The notes below the pieces were generated by a model. It searched no databases. It was not told the origin of the DNA and worked only from the letters and a program-made list of their open reading frames with translations. A DNA stretch of 64,000 nucleotides from Micromonospora sp. HM5-17 (GTDB lineage Bacteria; Actinomycetota; Actinomycetes; Mycobacteriales; Micromonosporaceae): contig NZ_RJWA01000009.1 of assembly GCF_003762835.1 (NCBI RefSeq), positions 1 through 64,000 on the forward strand. Reading direction: 5' to 3'. The position numbers and the translations under genes are program-made. This document shows, one piece after another, positions 1 through 10,387 of this stretch (positions within the stretch are counted from its first letter, which is position 1; the number at the start of each line of letters is the position of its first letter).

Positions 1-108
1 CACGGGCTATTGCCCTGCCACGAAATGCTGGTCCCACCGAATTCACTGCCGCGGACCGAGGCCGGCTCGGCTAAGGCCGAGCCGGCCCAGAGGGATCCGC
101 CGGAATCG

Positions 109-996
<888 letters not shown>

Positions 997-1049
997 TCAC
1001 AATATGTAGATGTCATCCCGGATGCGTCATACCATCCGGATGCGGTTCC

Positions 1050-3062
1050 TCACCGCCCGCAGATGTACCGGGGCTCGGCCTGGTACGTCCAGGTGAACTT
1101 CTCCCGCTTCACCACCCGACCGTCCCGGTGGAACAACCGCCACGCGTCCTGGGTGAATCCGTTGATGCCGTTGGTCGAGATGCAGGAGGGACCCGGTTCG
1201 AGGTGGATCACCCGGGGCCGGGTGATGTTCCGGCGAGGGCTCCACTCGGTGGTGATCCGGTCCCACACCTTGGTGCTCCAGATCGACACCGTGACCGAGT
1301 TCGAGGTGTACGAGGTGTCGATGAGGACGCCGTACGGGGTGTTGTTCTTGAACTTGAAGTCGAGGTCGGGCCAGAAGATCGTCGACTCGATGACCGGCGG
1401 GTAGCGGTCGAAGTAGTACGAGTGCGGCTTGTGCTCCACGTCCTCCAGCCCGGCGTAGTACGTCGCGTTGAAGAGGGTGGTGGTGAACTGCGAGGTGCCG
1501 CCGCCGACGCCGGGCACGAGCTTGCCGTCCATGATCACCGGAGCGTCCCGGTACCCCTGGCGGTAGCCGCGCTCGCCGGTGTGCCCGTTGAGCGAGAACG
1601 TCTCCCCCGGCATGACCAGGGCGCCGTCCACCTCTCCGGCGATTGTCACGATGTTCTGGCTACGCGGCGAGTTGAGCCCACCGGTGAACCGGGTGGTGAA
1701 GCTCGACACCCGCTCCTTGATTCCCAGCTTTGACAGGTCCTCGACGGTGAGTTCCGGCTCGACCGTCCGGAGGACGCCCTCCACCTGGCGACCGTCCGGC
1801 TTAGGGAGCACCGTCAGCAGGTCCCGGCCCAGCGCGGCGAGGTCGATCTGCCGACCACTGCGGCCGGCGACCGTCCGGGGCTTGCCGTTCTGGATGGAGA
1901 TGCTCGCGTCCCTCGGCTTGATCTCGACCTTGGCGAGCTCGTCGGCCAGCGCCGAGCGGAGCTTCTTCTCGTCGATGCGCGGGACGATCTTGCCGGCCTT
2001 GTCGGCGGTGAGGACGAGGCTCTTCGCGATGGCCGCCGGGTCGACGGTGACGTTGCCGAGCTCGGTGGTCACGGTGACCGGGGCGGCGACCGCCGGCTTG
2101 GCAAGTTCCTCGACGAGCCGGTCGACCTCCTCGGCGGTCGTCGCCGGGTGTGTCTCGACCAGCGGCACCACCACCGGTTTGCCGCCGAGCCAGCCGTCGC
2201 GAAGCGCCTTGGCGGAGTCCTCGGGGCGCAGGTCCCGGCCCGGCTTCGGGTACACCGGCTTGGGGGTGGTGCCGTCGAACCGGATGGCCGGCATGGTCAT
2301 CCGCTGACCGGCCTTGTCGGCGATCTTCCGCAGTTCAGCGTCGAGTCGTTCCGGATCCACGGTCACGACCGGAGCGACCTTCCGGGAGCCGAAGAGCAGC
2401 GACAGCGGGTCGGCCCGGTGGTCGACCGCAGCCGCCACCGTCGCCTCCACGTCGATCGCGAGCCCGACCGCGGCCGGCAACACCTCTCCGGTGTGGTCGC
2501 CGATCCGGACCGGCACCGGCGCCTGGATGTCGTCGCGCCGCTCCAGGTCGGCCCGGAGCAGCCGGACCGCCTCCGCTCGGCTCTTGCCGCCCAGGTCGAC
2601 GCCGAGCACGCTGGTCCCGCGCGGCACCTCGCCCGCGTACGCGTAACCGGTGGTCACGACGGCGCCCGCGGCCACCAGGACGGCGGCGGCGACGCCACCG
2701 ACGAGCAGGGTGCGGCGGCGTCGGCGCCCGGTCAGCTCGGCCGCCGGTTCGCCGTCCGGTCCGGACGCGCTCACCGGCTGACCCGCGTCCGGCCCCGGCG
2801 GGCTCCCCGCCTCGTCGGCGGGGCCACCGGTCGCGGTCCGCTCGGCGGTGCCCGGGGCACCGGCCGCCGTCGGTCCGGCGGTCGTCGTACCCGGAGGGCC
2901 ACCCGCCCGCTGCTCCAGCGGCCAGGTGACGGCGGTGATCGGGATCGTCGGGCGGTCCTCGATGGAGGGCCGGACAACGGACAGCTCGGCGGTTGGTCGC
3001 TCGTCGGCCGGCAGCGGAGATCCGCCGTACTGACGCACGTTCTGCTCGCCGTTCTGACTCAC
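1050..3062 (-). CDS. VanW-domain, PG_binding_4 membrane protein
   Basis: A 670-residue envelope protein. Residues 1-115 are a Pro/Gly/Ala-rich, probably cytoplasmic tail. An Arg cluster (GRRRRR) precedes one transmembrane helix at about 119-140. The outside part carries putative peptidoglycan-binding (PG_binding_4) repeats (GVDLGGKSRAEAVRLL and a later copy) and then a VanW domain (PGETFSLNGHTGERGY, GGGTSQFTTTLFNATY, the latter a family hallmark). The GTG at 3062 has GAGGTG upstream, whereas the ATG at 3095 has no ribosome site. VanW proteins are wall-associated with unproven biochemistry, and the name does not imply vancomycin resistance. The gene is divergent from the secreted nuclease at 3448. 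Confidence 0.88.
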   Translation of the reverse strand: MSQNGEQNVRQYGGSPLPADERPTAELSVVRPSIEDRPTIPITAVTWPLEQRAGGPPGTTTAGPTAAGAPGTAERTATGGPADEAGSPPGPDAGQPVSASGPDGEPAAELTGRRRRRTLLVGGVAAAVLVAAGAVVTTGYAYAGEVPRGTSVLGVDLGGKSRAEAVRLLRADLERRDDIQAPVPVRIGDHTGEVLPAAVGLAIDVEATVAAAVDHRADPLSLLFGSRKVAPVVTVDPERLDAELRKIADKAGQRMTMPAIRFDGTTPKPVYPKPGRDLRPEDSAKALRDGWLGGKPVVVPLVETHPATTAEEVDRLVEELAKPAVAAPVTVTTELGNVTVDPAAIAKSLVLTADKAGKIVPRIDEKKLRSALADELAKVEIKPRDASISIQNGKPRTVAGRSGRQIDLAALGRDLLTVLPKPDGRQVEGVLRTVEPELTVEDLSKLGIKERVSSFTTRFTGGLNSPRSQNIVTIAGEVDGALVMPGETFSLNGHTGERGYRQGYRDAPVIMDGKLVPGVGGGTSQFTTTLFNATYYAGLEDVEHKPHSYYFDRYPPVIESTIFWPDLDFKFKNNTPYGVLIDTSYTSNSVTVSIWSTKVWDRITTEWSPRRNITRPRVIHLEPGPSCISTNGINGFTQDAWRLFHRDGRVVKREKFTWTYQAEPRYICGR

Positions 3063-3447
3063 GGACACCTCGATCAGCGCGATGATGGCGGGCATCGACC
3101 GGCCCGCGCGGCAGGATCTGGGGGACTACGGTAGCCAAAGCCCCTCCGCAATGGGCAACGAGGCTGGCGCCCGATCGGCTCTCCGGCGGGCAGCCGGCAC
3201 CCCTCCCCGACCTCGCCACCCCCACCCGCCCCGTACCAGGTCTTTCCTGCTCTACCCGCCCCGTGCCCGACCTCGCGACGTCGCACCGGCCCCGTCACCC
3301 TGCCGGCGTCGCCGCACCGCGGCAGATCCGCCCTGCCGCCGAAACAACGACCGAACATCCATGCTGTTCCGTACACCTGGCAGCTCTTGTTTCGACACCA
3401 AACCCGCATATGCTCCGACGGTCTAACCCCCTATCGGAGGCAACTTG
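3063..3447. other. Divergent intergenic region (385 bp)
   Basis: A gene-free region between the VanW gene (minus) and the ExeM-type nuclease (plus). It is C-rich on the plus strand at 3190-3330. The only clear signal is the promoter-like pair at 3387-3414 for the plus-strand gene. I see no conserved ORF or RNA here. Confidence 0.5.
3387..3414 (+). promoter_or_regulatory. Putative promoter of ExeM-type nuclease gene
   Basis: TTGTTT at 3387-3392 and TATGCT at 3409-3414 are separated by 16 bp, in an otherwise GC-rich region. They lie about 34 bp before the ATG at 3448. The ribosome site CGGAGG is at 3435-3440. Predicted by eye only. Confidence 0.4.
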
Positions 3448-6400
3448 ATGCGCCGGAACAGACGCGGACGCTCGCTCACGGTGCTAGGCGTACTGGTCAC
3501 CAGTGGTGCGCTTGGGATGACCAGCGGTGCCGCGTTCGCCGCGGAACCCGCGGTGTCGCCATTCATCAGCGAGATTCACTATGACAATGCCGGTACGGAC
3601 ACCGGCGAGGCCATCGAGGTCGAGGCCCCGGCCGGTTACGACCTGACCGGGTGGCAACTCGTCCTCTACAACGGAAACAACGGCGCCGCGTACGGGACCC
3701 GGACGCTGAGCGGGGTCGTACCGGCGGCCGGCGTGGTCGTCGAGACGTACCCGACGGACGGGATCCAGAACGGCTCGCCGGACGCGGTCGCGCTGGTGAG
3801 GCCCGACGGCACCGTCGCCGAGTTCCTCAGCTACGAGGGCAGCTTCGTCGGGGCCGGTGGGCCGGCGGACGGGCTCACCGCGACCGACATCGGCGTCGCC
3901 GAGTCGAGTGGCACCCCGGTCGGCCACTCCCTCCAGAAGATCGACGGCACCTGGCGGGCCCCGGCGCCGAACACCTTCGGCGCCCGGAACAGCGGCGGCG
4001 ACCCCGACCCGGACCCCGTCGGGTGCGACGCCACCGTCGACCACACCATCGCCGAGGTCCAGGGGCCCGGTGACGCGACCCCGCTGGCCGGCACCCGGGT
4101 GACCGTGGAGGGCGTGGTCACCGCCGACCACCGCGTCGGCGGCTACAACGGCGTCTACCTGCAGAGCGTCGGCAGCGGCCGGCGCGCCCCGTCCGCCGGG
4201 ACCGCCTCGGACGGGATCTTCGTCTACCTGACCGGCAACAGCGCCAACCACCCGGACGTCACGGTCGGGGACCGGATCCGGGTCAGCGGTACGGCCGGCG
4301 AGTTCAACGGACTCACCCAGCTCAGCATTGCCACGCGTGGCGACGTGCAGCTCTGCGAACGGGGCGTCGCGCTGCCGGAGCCGGTCGCACTGGAACTGCC
4401 GCTGGACGACGCCGGCCGAGAGTCGGTCGAGTCGATGCTGGTGGCGCCGGTCGGCGCGTACACCGTCTCCGAGGTCTACAACACCAACCGGTACGGCGAG
4501 GTGGTGCTGGCGGCCGGCGACCGGGCCGCGCCGATCCCCACCGACCTGGCCCGTCCCGGCAGCGAGCGGGCGCGGCAGATCGCCACTGACAACCGGCTGC
4601 GCCGGCTGCTGCTCGACGACGGCCGGACCACCAACCTCGCGACCGCCGGCCTGCTGCCGCCGTACGTCTCGCCGGGCAGCCCGCTGCGGGTCGGCGACTC
4701 GGTGGAGTCCTTCGGCCCGAGCGTGCTGTCGTACTCCTTCAACGAGTGGCGGTTGCAGCCGACCACCCCGGTCGACGCCGACACGCCGCCGGCCGGCCGG
4801 ACCACCTTCACGTCGAGCAACCCGCGGACCCCGGCCCCGGCGAACGTCGGCGGCGACGTGCGGCTGGCCAGCTTCAACGTGCTGAACTACTTCGTCCACT
4901 TCGGTGGCGACGCCCGGGGCGCCGACGACGAGGCCGGCCTCGCGAAGCAGGAGGCGAAGATCGTCTCGGCGATCACCGCCCTCGACGCCGACGTGGTGGC
5001 GCTGGAGGAGATCGAGAACTCGGTCCGGTTCAACCCGGCCGACCCGCAGCAGGCGCTGAAACGGCTGGTCGCGGCGCTGAACGCCGCCGAGGGGGCGGGC
5101 ACCTGGGACTACGTCCGCACCCCGGCCGACCTGCCACCCGCCGCCCAGCAGGACGTCATCACCACGGCGATCATCTTCAAGCCGGCGGCCGTGACCCCGC
5201 AGGGTCCGTCCCGGTCGCTGAACGACGAGAGCGTCTGGCACAACGCCCGGGAGCCGATCGCCCAGACCTTCACCGCGGGCGCGGCCACCTTCACCGTGGT
5301 CGCCAACCATCTCAAGTCGAAGAGCAGCTCGGATTCGGCCACCGGGGACAACGCCGACGCCGGTGACGGGCAGGGTGCGTTCAACGGCGACCGGGTGCGG
5401 CAGGCCCGCTCCCTGGTCAACTTCGTCGAGCGGCTGAAGGACGCCAGCGGCAGCGACGACGTGCTGCTGCTCGGGGACTTCAACGCGTACACCCACGAGG
5501 ACCCGATGCAGGTCCTCTACGACGCGGAGTACGTCGACCTCAACACCACCGGCAAGGCGAGCTACGTCTTCGGGGGTGAGTCCGGGTCGCTGGACCACGC
5601 GGTCGCCTCGCCGTCGCTGGCGGCCCGGGTCACCGGTGTCGACGTCTGGCAGATCAACTCGCACGAGTCGTACGCCTTCCAGTACGACGGGCACCCGGCG
5701 TTCTACGCCCCGGACCCGTACCGGGCCAGCGACCACAACCCGATCGTGGTCGGAATCGACACCGACGCCGACCCGTCCGGTCCGGTCGAGCTGCAGCTGC
5801 TGAGCATCAACGACTTCCACGGTCGGCTGGAGTCCCCGACCACCGTGGGCGGTCAGCCGGTCGGGGGCGCGGCCCAGCTCGCCGGCCTGGTCGAGCAGCT
5901 CCGGGCGGAGAACCCGAACACCGTCTTCGTCTCCGGAGGGGACAACATCGGCGCCTCCACCTTCATCTCGGCGATCGACGGGGACAACCCGACGATCGAC
6001 GCGCTGAACGCGATGGGGCTGGCCGCGTCGGCGGTCGGCAACCACGAGTTCGACAAGGGCATCGCGGACCTGACCGGCCGGGTCGCCGACCGGGCCGACT
6101 TCCCGCTGCTCGGCGCGAACGTCTACCGGGGTGACGAGCGGGCGCTGCCGGCGTACGCGGTCACCGAGGTCGGCGGCGTCCGGCTCGGCTTCGTCGGCGT
6201 GGTCACCGAGCAGACCGCCTCGCTGGTGAGCCCCGACGGCATCGCCGGAATCACCTTCCGGGACCCGGTGGCCGAGGCCAACGCGGTGGCGGCCCAGCTG
6301 AAGGACGGCGACGAGGCCAACGGCGAGGCCGACGTGGTGGTGCTGCTCGCCCACGAGGGGGCGGCGACCGAGAACATCGACTCGGCCGAGGAGCTGGCGA

Positions 6401-7821
6401 ACGACCCCGTGTTCGGGCCGTTCACCCGGGTCGACGCGACCATCGACGTCATCGTCAGCGGGCACACCCACCAGCCGTACGCGTTCGAGCTGCCGGTCCC
6501 CGGCACCGACCGGCTGCGGCCGGTCATCCAGGCCGAGGACTACGGCAAGCGGCTGGGCCGGGTCACCCTTACCTACGACCCCGCCGCCCGCGCCGTGACC
6601 GCGGCCGACGCGCGGCTGGTCGACGTGGTGGGTGCCCCGGAGGACCCGGCGGTGGCCCAGATCGTCGCCGACGCCAAGGTCCGGGCCGAGGAGCTTGGCA
6701 AGCAGCCGCTCGGTTCGATCACCGCGGACATCCGGCGGGCGTACAACGCGGAGGGGAACGAGGACCGGGGCAAGGAGTCGGTGCTCGGCAACTTCATCGC
6801 CGACGTCCAGCTCGCCGGCACGCGTGACCCGGGCCGGGGTGGGGCGCAGATCGCGTTCATGAACCCCGGTGGGCTCCGGGCCGACCTGCTGTACGCCCCG
6901 GACGGGGTGGTCACCTACGCCGAGGCGTTCGCGGTGCAGCCGTTCGCCAACGACGTGGTGACCAAGAGCTTCACCGGTGCGGAGCTCAAGCAGGTGCTGG
7001 AGGAGCAGTGGCAGCCGGAGGGGGCGTCGCGGCCGGTGCTCTGGCTCGGCGTCTCCCGGGGCTTCTTCTACACCTACGACCCGGAGGCCCCGAAGGGCTC
7101 CCGGATCACCTCCATGCGGCTGAACGGCACGCCGATCGACCCGGCGGCGACGTACCGGGTGACGGTGAACTCGTTCCTCGCCGCCGGTGGTGACAACTTC
7201 ACGACCCTCGGCGGAGGCACCAACCCGGTGACGACCGGCGACAACGACCTGACCATGCTGGTCAACTACTTCGCCGCGAACTCGCCGGTGACCGCGGACC
7301 CGGAGCCGCGCTCGGCGGTCGGGCGGCCGGGCCCGCAGTGCACGACGACGATCACCGGCCGGTACAGCCGACCGCTGACCGTCTACACCGGTCTCGCCTG
7401 CCTGGAGAACGCGACCGTCTCCGGGCCGGTGACCGTCATGCCGGGTGCGTCGCTGATCGCCACCGGGGGCACGATCTCCGGGCCGGTCACCGCGACCCGG
7501 GCGGGGCTGCTCACGCTGGACGGCACCGCCGTCTCGGGCCCGGTCTCGGTGGTCGGCGCGACCGGCCCGGTGTCGATCGAGTCCGGTCGGGTCAGCGGCC
7601 CGGTCTCGCTCGCCCTGAACACGGGCGGGGTGCGGCTCGACAGGGTCACCGTCTCCGGCCCGGTCTCGCTGACCGGCAACGCCGGCACCGAGCCGGTGCT
7701 GGTCGCCGGGAACACCATCAACGGTCCGCTGTCCTGCACGGGCAACAGCCCGGCACCGGGCAACGACGGCCGGGCCAACACGGTCCGGGGTCCGGCGTCG
7801 GGCCAGTGTGCCAGGCTGTGA
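3448..7821 (+). CDS. Secreted ExeM/NucH endonuclease fused to 5'-nucleotidase
   Basis: A 1457-residue exported nuclease. A Sec signal peptide (MRRNRRGRSLTVLG...AFA) leads into a lamin-tail-like domain (about 35-170), an OB-like segment (about 195-310) and an endonuclease/exonuclease/phosphatase domain (about 470-770; VRLASFNVLNYF, EEIENS, NHLKSK, LLGDFNAYT, SDHNPI). A complete metallophosphatase 5'-nucleotidase follows (about 785 onward; INDFHGRLES, GGDNIGAS, GNHEFDKG, SGHTHQ, NPGGLRADL, AAGGDNF). The last 130 residues are repeats built around SGPV. Together the domains could degrade extracellular DNA and remove phosphate from the nucleotides (inference). The ATG at 3448 sits 7 nt after CGGAGG; the in-frame TTG at 3445 is too close. 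A strong terminator follows. Confidence 0.92.
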   Translation: MRRNRRGRSLTVLGVLVTSGALGMTSGAAFAAEPAVSPFISEIHYDNAGTDTGEAIEVEAPAGYDLTGWQLVLYNGNNGAAYGTRTLSGVVPAAGVVVETYPTDGIQNGSPDAVALVRPDGTVAEFLSYEGSFVGAGGPADGLTATDIGVAESSGTPVGHSLQKIDGTWRAPAPNTFGARNSGGDPDPDPVGCDATVDHTIAEVQGPGDATPLAGTRVTVEGVVTADHRVGGYNGVYLQSVGSGRRAPSAGTASDGIFVYLTGNSANHPDVTVGDRIRVSGTAGEFNGLTQLSIATRGDVQLCERGVALPEPVALELPLDDAGRESVESMLVAPVGAYTVSEVYNTNRYGEVVLAAGDRAAPIPTDLARPGSERARQIATDNRLRRLLLDDGRTTNLATAGLLPPYVSPGSPLRVGDSVESFGPSVLSYSFNEWRLQPTTPVDADTPPAGRTTFTSSNPRTPAPANVGGDVRLASFNVLNYFVHFGGDARGADDEAGLAKQEAKIVSAITALDADVVALEEIENSVRFNPADPQQALKRLVAALNAAEGAGTWDYVRTPADLPPAAQQDVITTAIIFKPAAVTPQGPSRSLNDESVWHNAREPIAQTFTAGAATFTVVANHLKSKSSSDSATGDNADAGDGQGAFNGDRVRQARSLVNFVERLKDASGSDDVLLLGDFNAYTHEDPMQVLYDAEYVDLNTTGKASYVFGGESGSLDHAVASPSLAARVTGVDVWQINSHESYAFQYDGHPAFYAPDPYRASDHNPIVVGIDTDADPSGPVELQLLSINDFHGRLESPTTVGGQPVGGAAQLAGLVEQLRAENPNTVFVSGGDNIGASTFISAIDGDNPTIDALNAMGLAASAVGNHEFDKGIADLTGRVADRADFPLLGANVYRGDERALPAYAVTEVGGVRLGFVGVVTEQTASLVSPDGIAGITFRDPVAEANAVAAQLKDGDEANGEADVVVLLAHEGAATENIDSAEELANDPVFGPFTRVDATIDVIVSGHTHQPYAFELPVPGTDRLRPVIQAEDYGKRLGRVTLTYDPAARAVTAADARLVDVVGAPEDPAVAQIVADAKVRAEELGKQPLGSITADIRRAYNAEGNEDRGKESVLGNFIADVQLAGTRDPGRGGAQIAFMNPGGLRADLLYAPDGVVTYAEAFAVQPFANDVVTKSFTGAELKQVLEEQWQPEGASRPVLWLGVSRGFFYTYDPEAPKGSRITSMRLNGTPIDPAATYRVTVNSFLAAGGDNFTTLGGGTNPVTTGDNDLTMLVNYFAANSPVTADPEPRSAVGRPGPQCTTTITGRYSRPLTVYTGLACLENATVSGPVTVMPGASLIATGGTISGPVTATRAGLLTLDGTAVSGPVSVVGATGPVSIESGRVSGPVSLALNTGGVRLDRVTVSGPVSLTGNAGTEPVLVAGNTINGPLSCTGNSPAPGNDGRANTVRGPASGQCARL

Positions 7822-7847
7822 GCGACGGCTGAGGACTCACACCACGC

Positions 7848-7890
7848 AGCCGCGGGTTCGCCGACCCTTCCGGTCGGCGGGCCCGCGGCT
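7848..7890 (+). terminator. Strong hairpin after the ExeM-type gene
   Basis: Arms 7848-7866 and 7872-7890 pair as AGCCGCGGG and GCCGACC with their complements. A 3-nt internal mismatch separates the two stems, and the loop is 5 nt (CTTCC). There is no U-tract, as is common in actinobacterial terminators. Confidence 0.7.
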
Positions 7891-7967
7891 CGCTGTTGGA
7901 CGTACGTTGCCGGCCGTACCCGGGCGGAGCCGGGAGTTGGCCGCGACAGACCGCAGGAGGAACCAGG

Positions 7968-8969
7968 GTGGTCCGTTACGAACCGGTGCCGTTGCCGACC
8001 GGGGCGGCGGACGCGTCCCCGGCCGAGGTGGCGGCCGGAGTGATCGACTGGGCCTGCTCGGTCCCGCTGCGGGATCTGGTGGCGGCGTTCGGCGGGGAGG
8101 TGCCCGGCCGGCTGCCGCCGGTCGAACTCCTGGCCTGGCTCGACGACTTCTCGGCGGTGCACTGGGACTTCCGGCGCCGGCGCGGCGCGGTCGAGCGGGA
8201 CGAGATCGGCGAGGTGGTGCTGCCGCCGGCGGTGACGGAGCTGGTCAAGGCGGTGGCCCGTGCGCTCGGCCTGGTCGAGCCGGGCCCCGTCCCCGCCCGG
8301 CGGTACGACCACCTGCTGATCCTCGGCGGGCTGGCCCGGTCCTGCCTGCACCGAACGGCGTACGCGGCGTACCTGGTCGGCTCCGGCACGGTGGAGGTCG
8401 GCGAGGTGGCGGCGCTGGGCAGCTTCCGGCCGGTGCGCCCCGCCGAGACCACCGGCCTGGACCTGCCCGACGCCGCCGGGCTCGGCTACGAGGTGGACGC
8501 GATGGACCTCGGGGTGCGGCTCGGCTTCGGGTGTGCCGGACCGGTGGAGGAGCGTGCCTCGACCGGCCCGGTCACCCACCACTCCTGGGCGGTGCGCACC
8601 TACCGGCCGGCGTCCGGCCCGCCGGTCCGCGTCCTCGCGGCGCCGTCGACCGAGCCGGCGACCCGGCGGGCGCACACCTCGGACACGTACCACTTCTGGG
8701 CCGAGACGGTCCGTCCGGCGCCCGGGAACCGAGTCCTGGTGCTGACCTCGCAGCTCTACGTGCCGTTCCAGCACTGCGACGCGGTCCGCTCGCTGCGGCT
8801 CGGCCACGGCTGCCGGGTGGACACCGTCGGGCTGGACCCGGCGCGGCTTCGGCCCGGCACGCCGGGCGCGGCGCCCGGGCGGTACGCCGCGCCCCAGTAC
8901 CTCCAGGAGATCCGCTCCGCGATCCGTTCGATGCGCCATCTCTTCCTGGCCCTGACCCCGGACGCGTGA
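7968..8969 (+). CDS. Unknown protein, weak DUF218-like features
   Basis: A 333-residue protein that I do not recognise firmly. The GTG at 7968 has CAGGAGG 7 nt upstream, and longer in-frame starts lack a ribosome site. There is no signal peptide or membrane helix. Two stretches recall the DUF218 (YdcF/SanA/ElyC-like) fold: YDHLLILGGLARSCLH near residue 112, and TRRAHTSDTYHFWAE followed by NRVLVLTSQLYVPFQ in the C-terminal half. The latter resembles the family's T-x-E-N helix and ilvVTS-yH strand. It converges on the murD-like gene with a 41-bp gap. DUF218 proteins in other bacteria affect envelope biogenesis, so a wall link is possible but unproven. Confidence 0.6.
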   Translation: MVRYEPVPLPTGAADASPAEVAAGVIDWACSVPLRDLVAAFGGEVPGRLPPVELLAWLDDFSAVHWDFRRRRGAVERDEIGEVVLPPAVTELVKAVARALGLVEPGPVPARRYDHLLILGGLARSCLHRTAYAAYLVGSGTVEVGEVAALGSFRPVRPAETTGLDLPDAAGLGYEVDAMDLGVRLGFGCAGPVEERASTGPVTHHSWAVRTYRPASGPPVRVLAAPSTEPATRRAHTSDTYHFWAETVRPAPGNRVLVLTSQLYVPFQHCDAVRSLRLGHGCRVDTVGLDPARLRPGTPGAAPGRYAAPQYLQEIRSAIRSMRHLFLALTPDA

Positions 8970-9010
8970 CGTGACGGCGGGTACGGCCCGCGGGGCCGGC
9001 CGACCGCGGA

Positions 9011-10387
9011 TCAGCCGGCGGTGTCGGCGACGGCCTGTCGGAAGACCCGGGAGCGGTGCGCGTAGTTGTCGAACCGGCCGTAGCTGGGGGCGGCCGGGGA
9101 CAGCAACACCACGCCACCGGCCGGGGTCCGCTCCCGGGCGAGGCGTACCGCCTCGACGAGGTCGTCGGCGAGCACGGTGGTGACGGTGGCGAGGTCCTTG
9201 ACCGTGTCGAGGATCCGGGCCCCACTGTCGGGGATGCCGATCAGGGTGGCCACGATCTGCTGCTCGGCGAGGAACTCGCGCAGCGGTCCGTAGTCGACGC
9301 CGCGGTCCTCGCCTCCGACGATCACGGTGAGCGGCCGGTCGGCGTACGCCTCGATGGCGTGGATCGCCGACTGCGGGATGGTGGAGAGGGAGTCGTCGAC
9401 GAAGGTGATCCCGGACGGGTCCTCGATCGGGGTGAGCCGGTGCTCCAGGATCGGCAGGGTGTCGAGCGCGGCGGCGAGCCGGTCCCGCTCGGCGAGGCAG
9501 TCGACGCCGAGCGCCTGCAGCGCGGCGAGCGCGACGCAGAGGTTCCATCCGTTGTGCCGGCCGACGAGCCGGAGCGCGGAGCGGGGGAAGATCGGCTCGG
9601 TGCCGAGGCGTACCCAGTCGGTGCCGTCCGGTCCGGGGGCGACGTGGAAGGCCGGCTGTCCGTCCGGGGCCGGCACCCCGGCGGGCACCAGCGGGAGCCC
9701 GGGGCGGGCGGCGAGTTCGGCGCGGAGCCGGTCGTCGCCCGCGTTGAAGACGACCGCGCGGGGGCCGTGCCCGACCAGGTTGAGCTTGTACCGGTAGTAC
9801 TCCGCCTCTCCGCCGGCCCAGTCCAGGTGTTCGGGCGCCAGCGCGGTGAGCACGGCCACGTCGGGCGAATCGGTGAGGTCGGCGCACTGGTACATGGAGA
9901 GTTCGAGGACGTACCGGTCGGCGGGGGGGAGGTCGAGGACCGGGATCCCGATGTTGCCGCCCATCACGTTCGGCCGGTCGACCGCGGCGAGGAGGTGGCT
10001 GATCAGGTTCGTGGTGGTGCTCTTGCCCTTGCTGCCGGTGATGCCGACCGTGGCGGCGGCGTGGTCGGCCATCCAGAGCGCGGTGCCGCTGGTGATCACC
10101 GTGCCACGTTGGCGTAGCCGGACGACCCAGGGGTGGGTTTCGCCGATCACCGGCGAGCGGACCACCACGTCCGCCCGCAGCAGGGCCTCCAGCGCGGCCG
10201 GACCGGTGTGTAGGGGCGCGAGGTCGGCGAGCCGGCCGGTCCACGGGTTCGCCGCGTACGTCTCCCGGTCCATCACGGCGACCAGGTCGGCCGGGCCGAT
10301 CGGGGCGATGGCGTTGACCGCGGCGACGCCCTCCCGGCCGGTGCCCCAGACCGCTACCCGGCGACCGCGCAAGTCCGTCAACTGCAC
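9011..10387 (-). CDS. Orphan MurD-type ligase, possibly MurD2 (L-Glu-adding)
   Basis: A 458-residue Mur ligase of the MurD group, a cytoplasmic enzyme that adds glutamate to the UDP-MurNAc-aminoacyl precursor using ATP. Seen: N-terminal Rossmann-like part (AVWGTGREG), ATP loop GSKGKSTTT at 118-126, HLDW at 187, the probable carbamylated Lys201, GRHNGWN at 277-283 and EHRL at 315. Several canonical MurD positions differ. The DSKATN motif is DDSLSTIPQS (331-340), the GGDGK Lys is replaced in GGEDRG (358-363), and the C-terminal SxxxFxNF is SYGRFDNY (435-442). These changes suggest the MurD2 class reported from Xanthomonas rather than standard MurD (inference). No other wall-cluster genes adjoin it. 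The GTG at 10387 has GGAGGGAG upstream. Confidence 0.85.
   Translation of the reverse strand: MQLTDLRGRRVAVWGTGREGVAAVNAIAPIGPADLVAVMDRETYAANPWTGRLADLAPLHTGPAALEALLRADVVVRSPVIGETHPWVVRLRQRGTVITSGTALWMADHAAATVGITGSKGKSTTTNLISHLLAAVDRPNVMGGNIGIPVLDLPPADRYVLELSMYQCADLTDSPDVAVLTALAPEHLDWAGGEAEYYRYKLNLVGHGPRAVVFNAGDDRLRAELAARPGLPLVPAGVPAPDGQPAFHVAPGPDGTDWVRLGTEPIFPRSALRLVGRHNGWNLCVALAALQALGVDCLAERDRLAAALDTLPILEHRLTPIEDPSGITFVDDSLSTIPQSAIHAIEAYADRPLTVIVGGEDRGVDYGPLREFLAEQQIVATLIGIPDSGARILDTVKDLATVTTVLADDLVEAVRLARERTPAGGVVLLSPAAPSYGRFDNYAHRSRVFRQAVADTAG

Noticed and set aside
1050-3062. Vancomycin resistance function for the VanW protein
   Set aside because: VanW-domain proteins are widespread; no vanHAX or vanRS genes are nearby.
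3484-6471. Long minus-strand open frame opposite the ExeM-type gene (995 codons)
   Set aside because: It has the Arg/Gly/Val-rich composition typical of GC-rich antisense shadows, no ribosome site and no domain, while the plus strand encodes clear motifs.
7968-8969. Possibility that this gene is MurL, the epimerase partner of MurD2
   Set aside because: It is shorter than the known enzyme and lacks any stretch I associate with MurL; DUF218-like features fit better.
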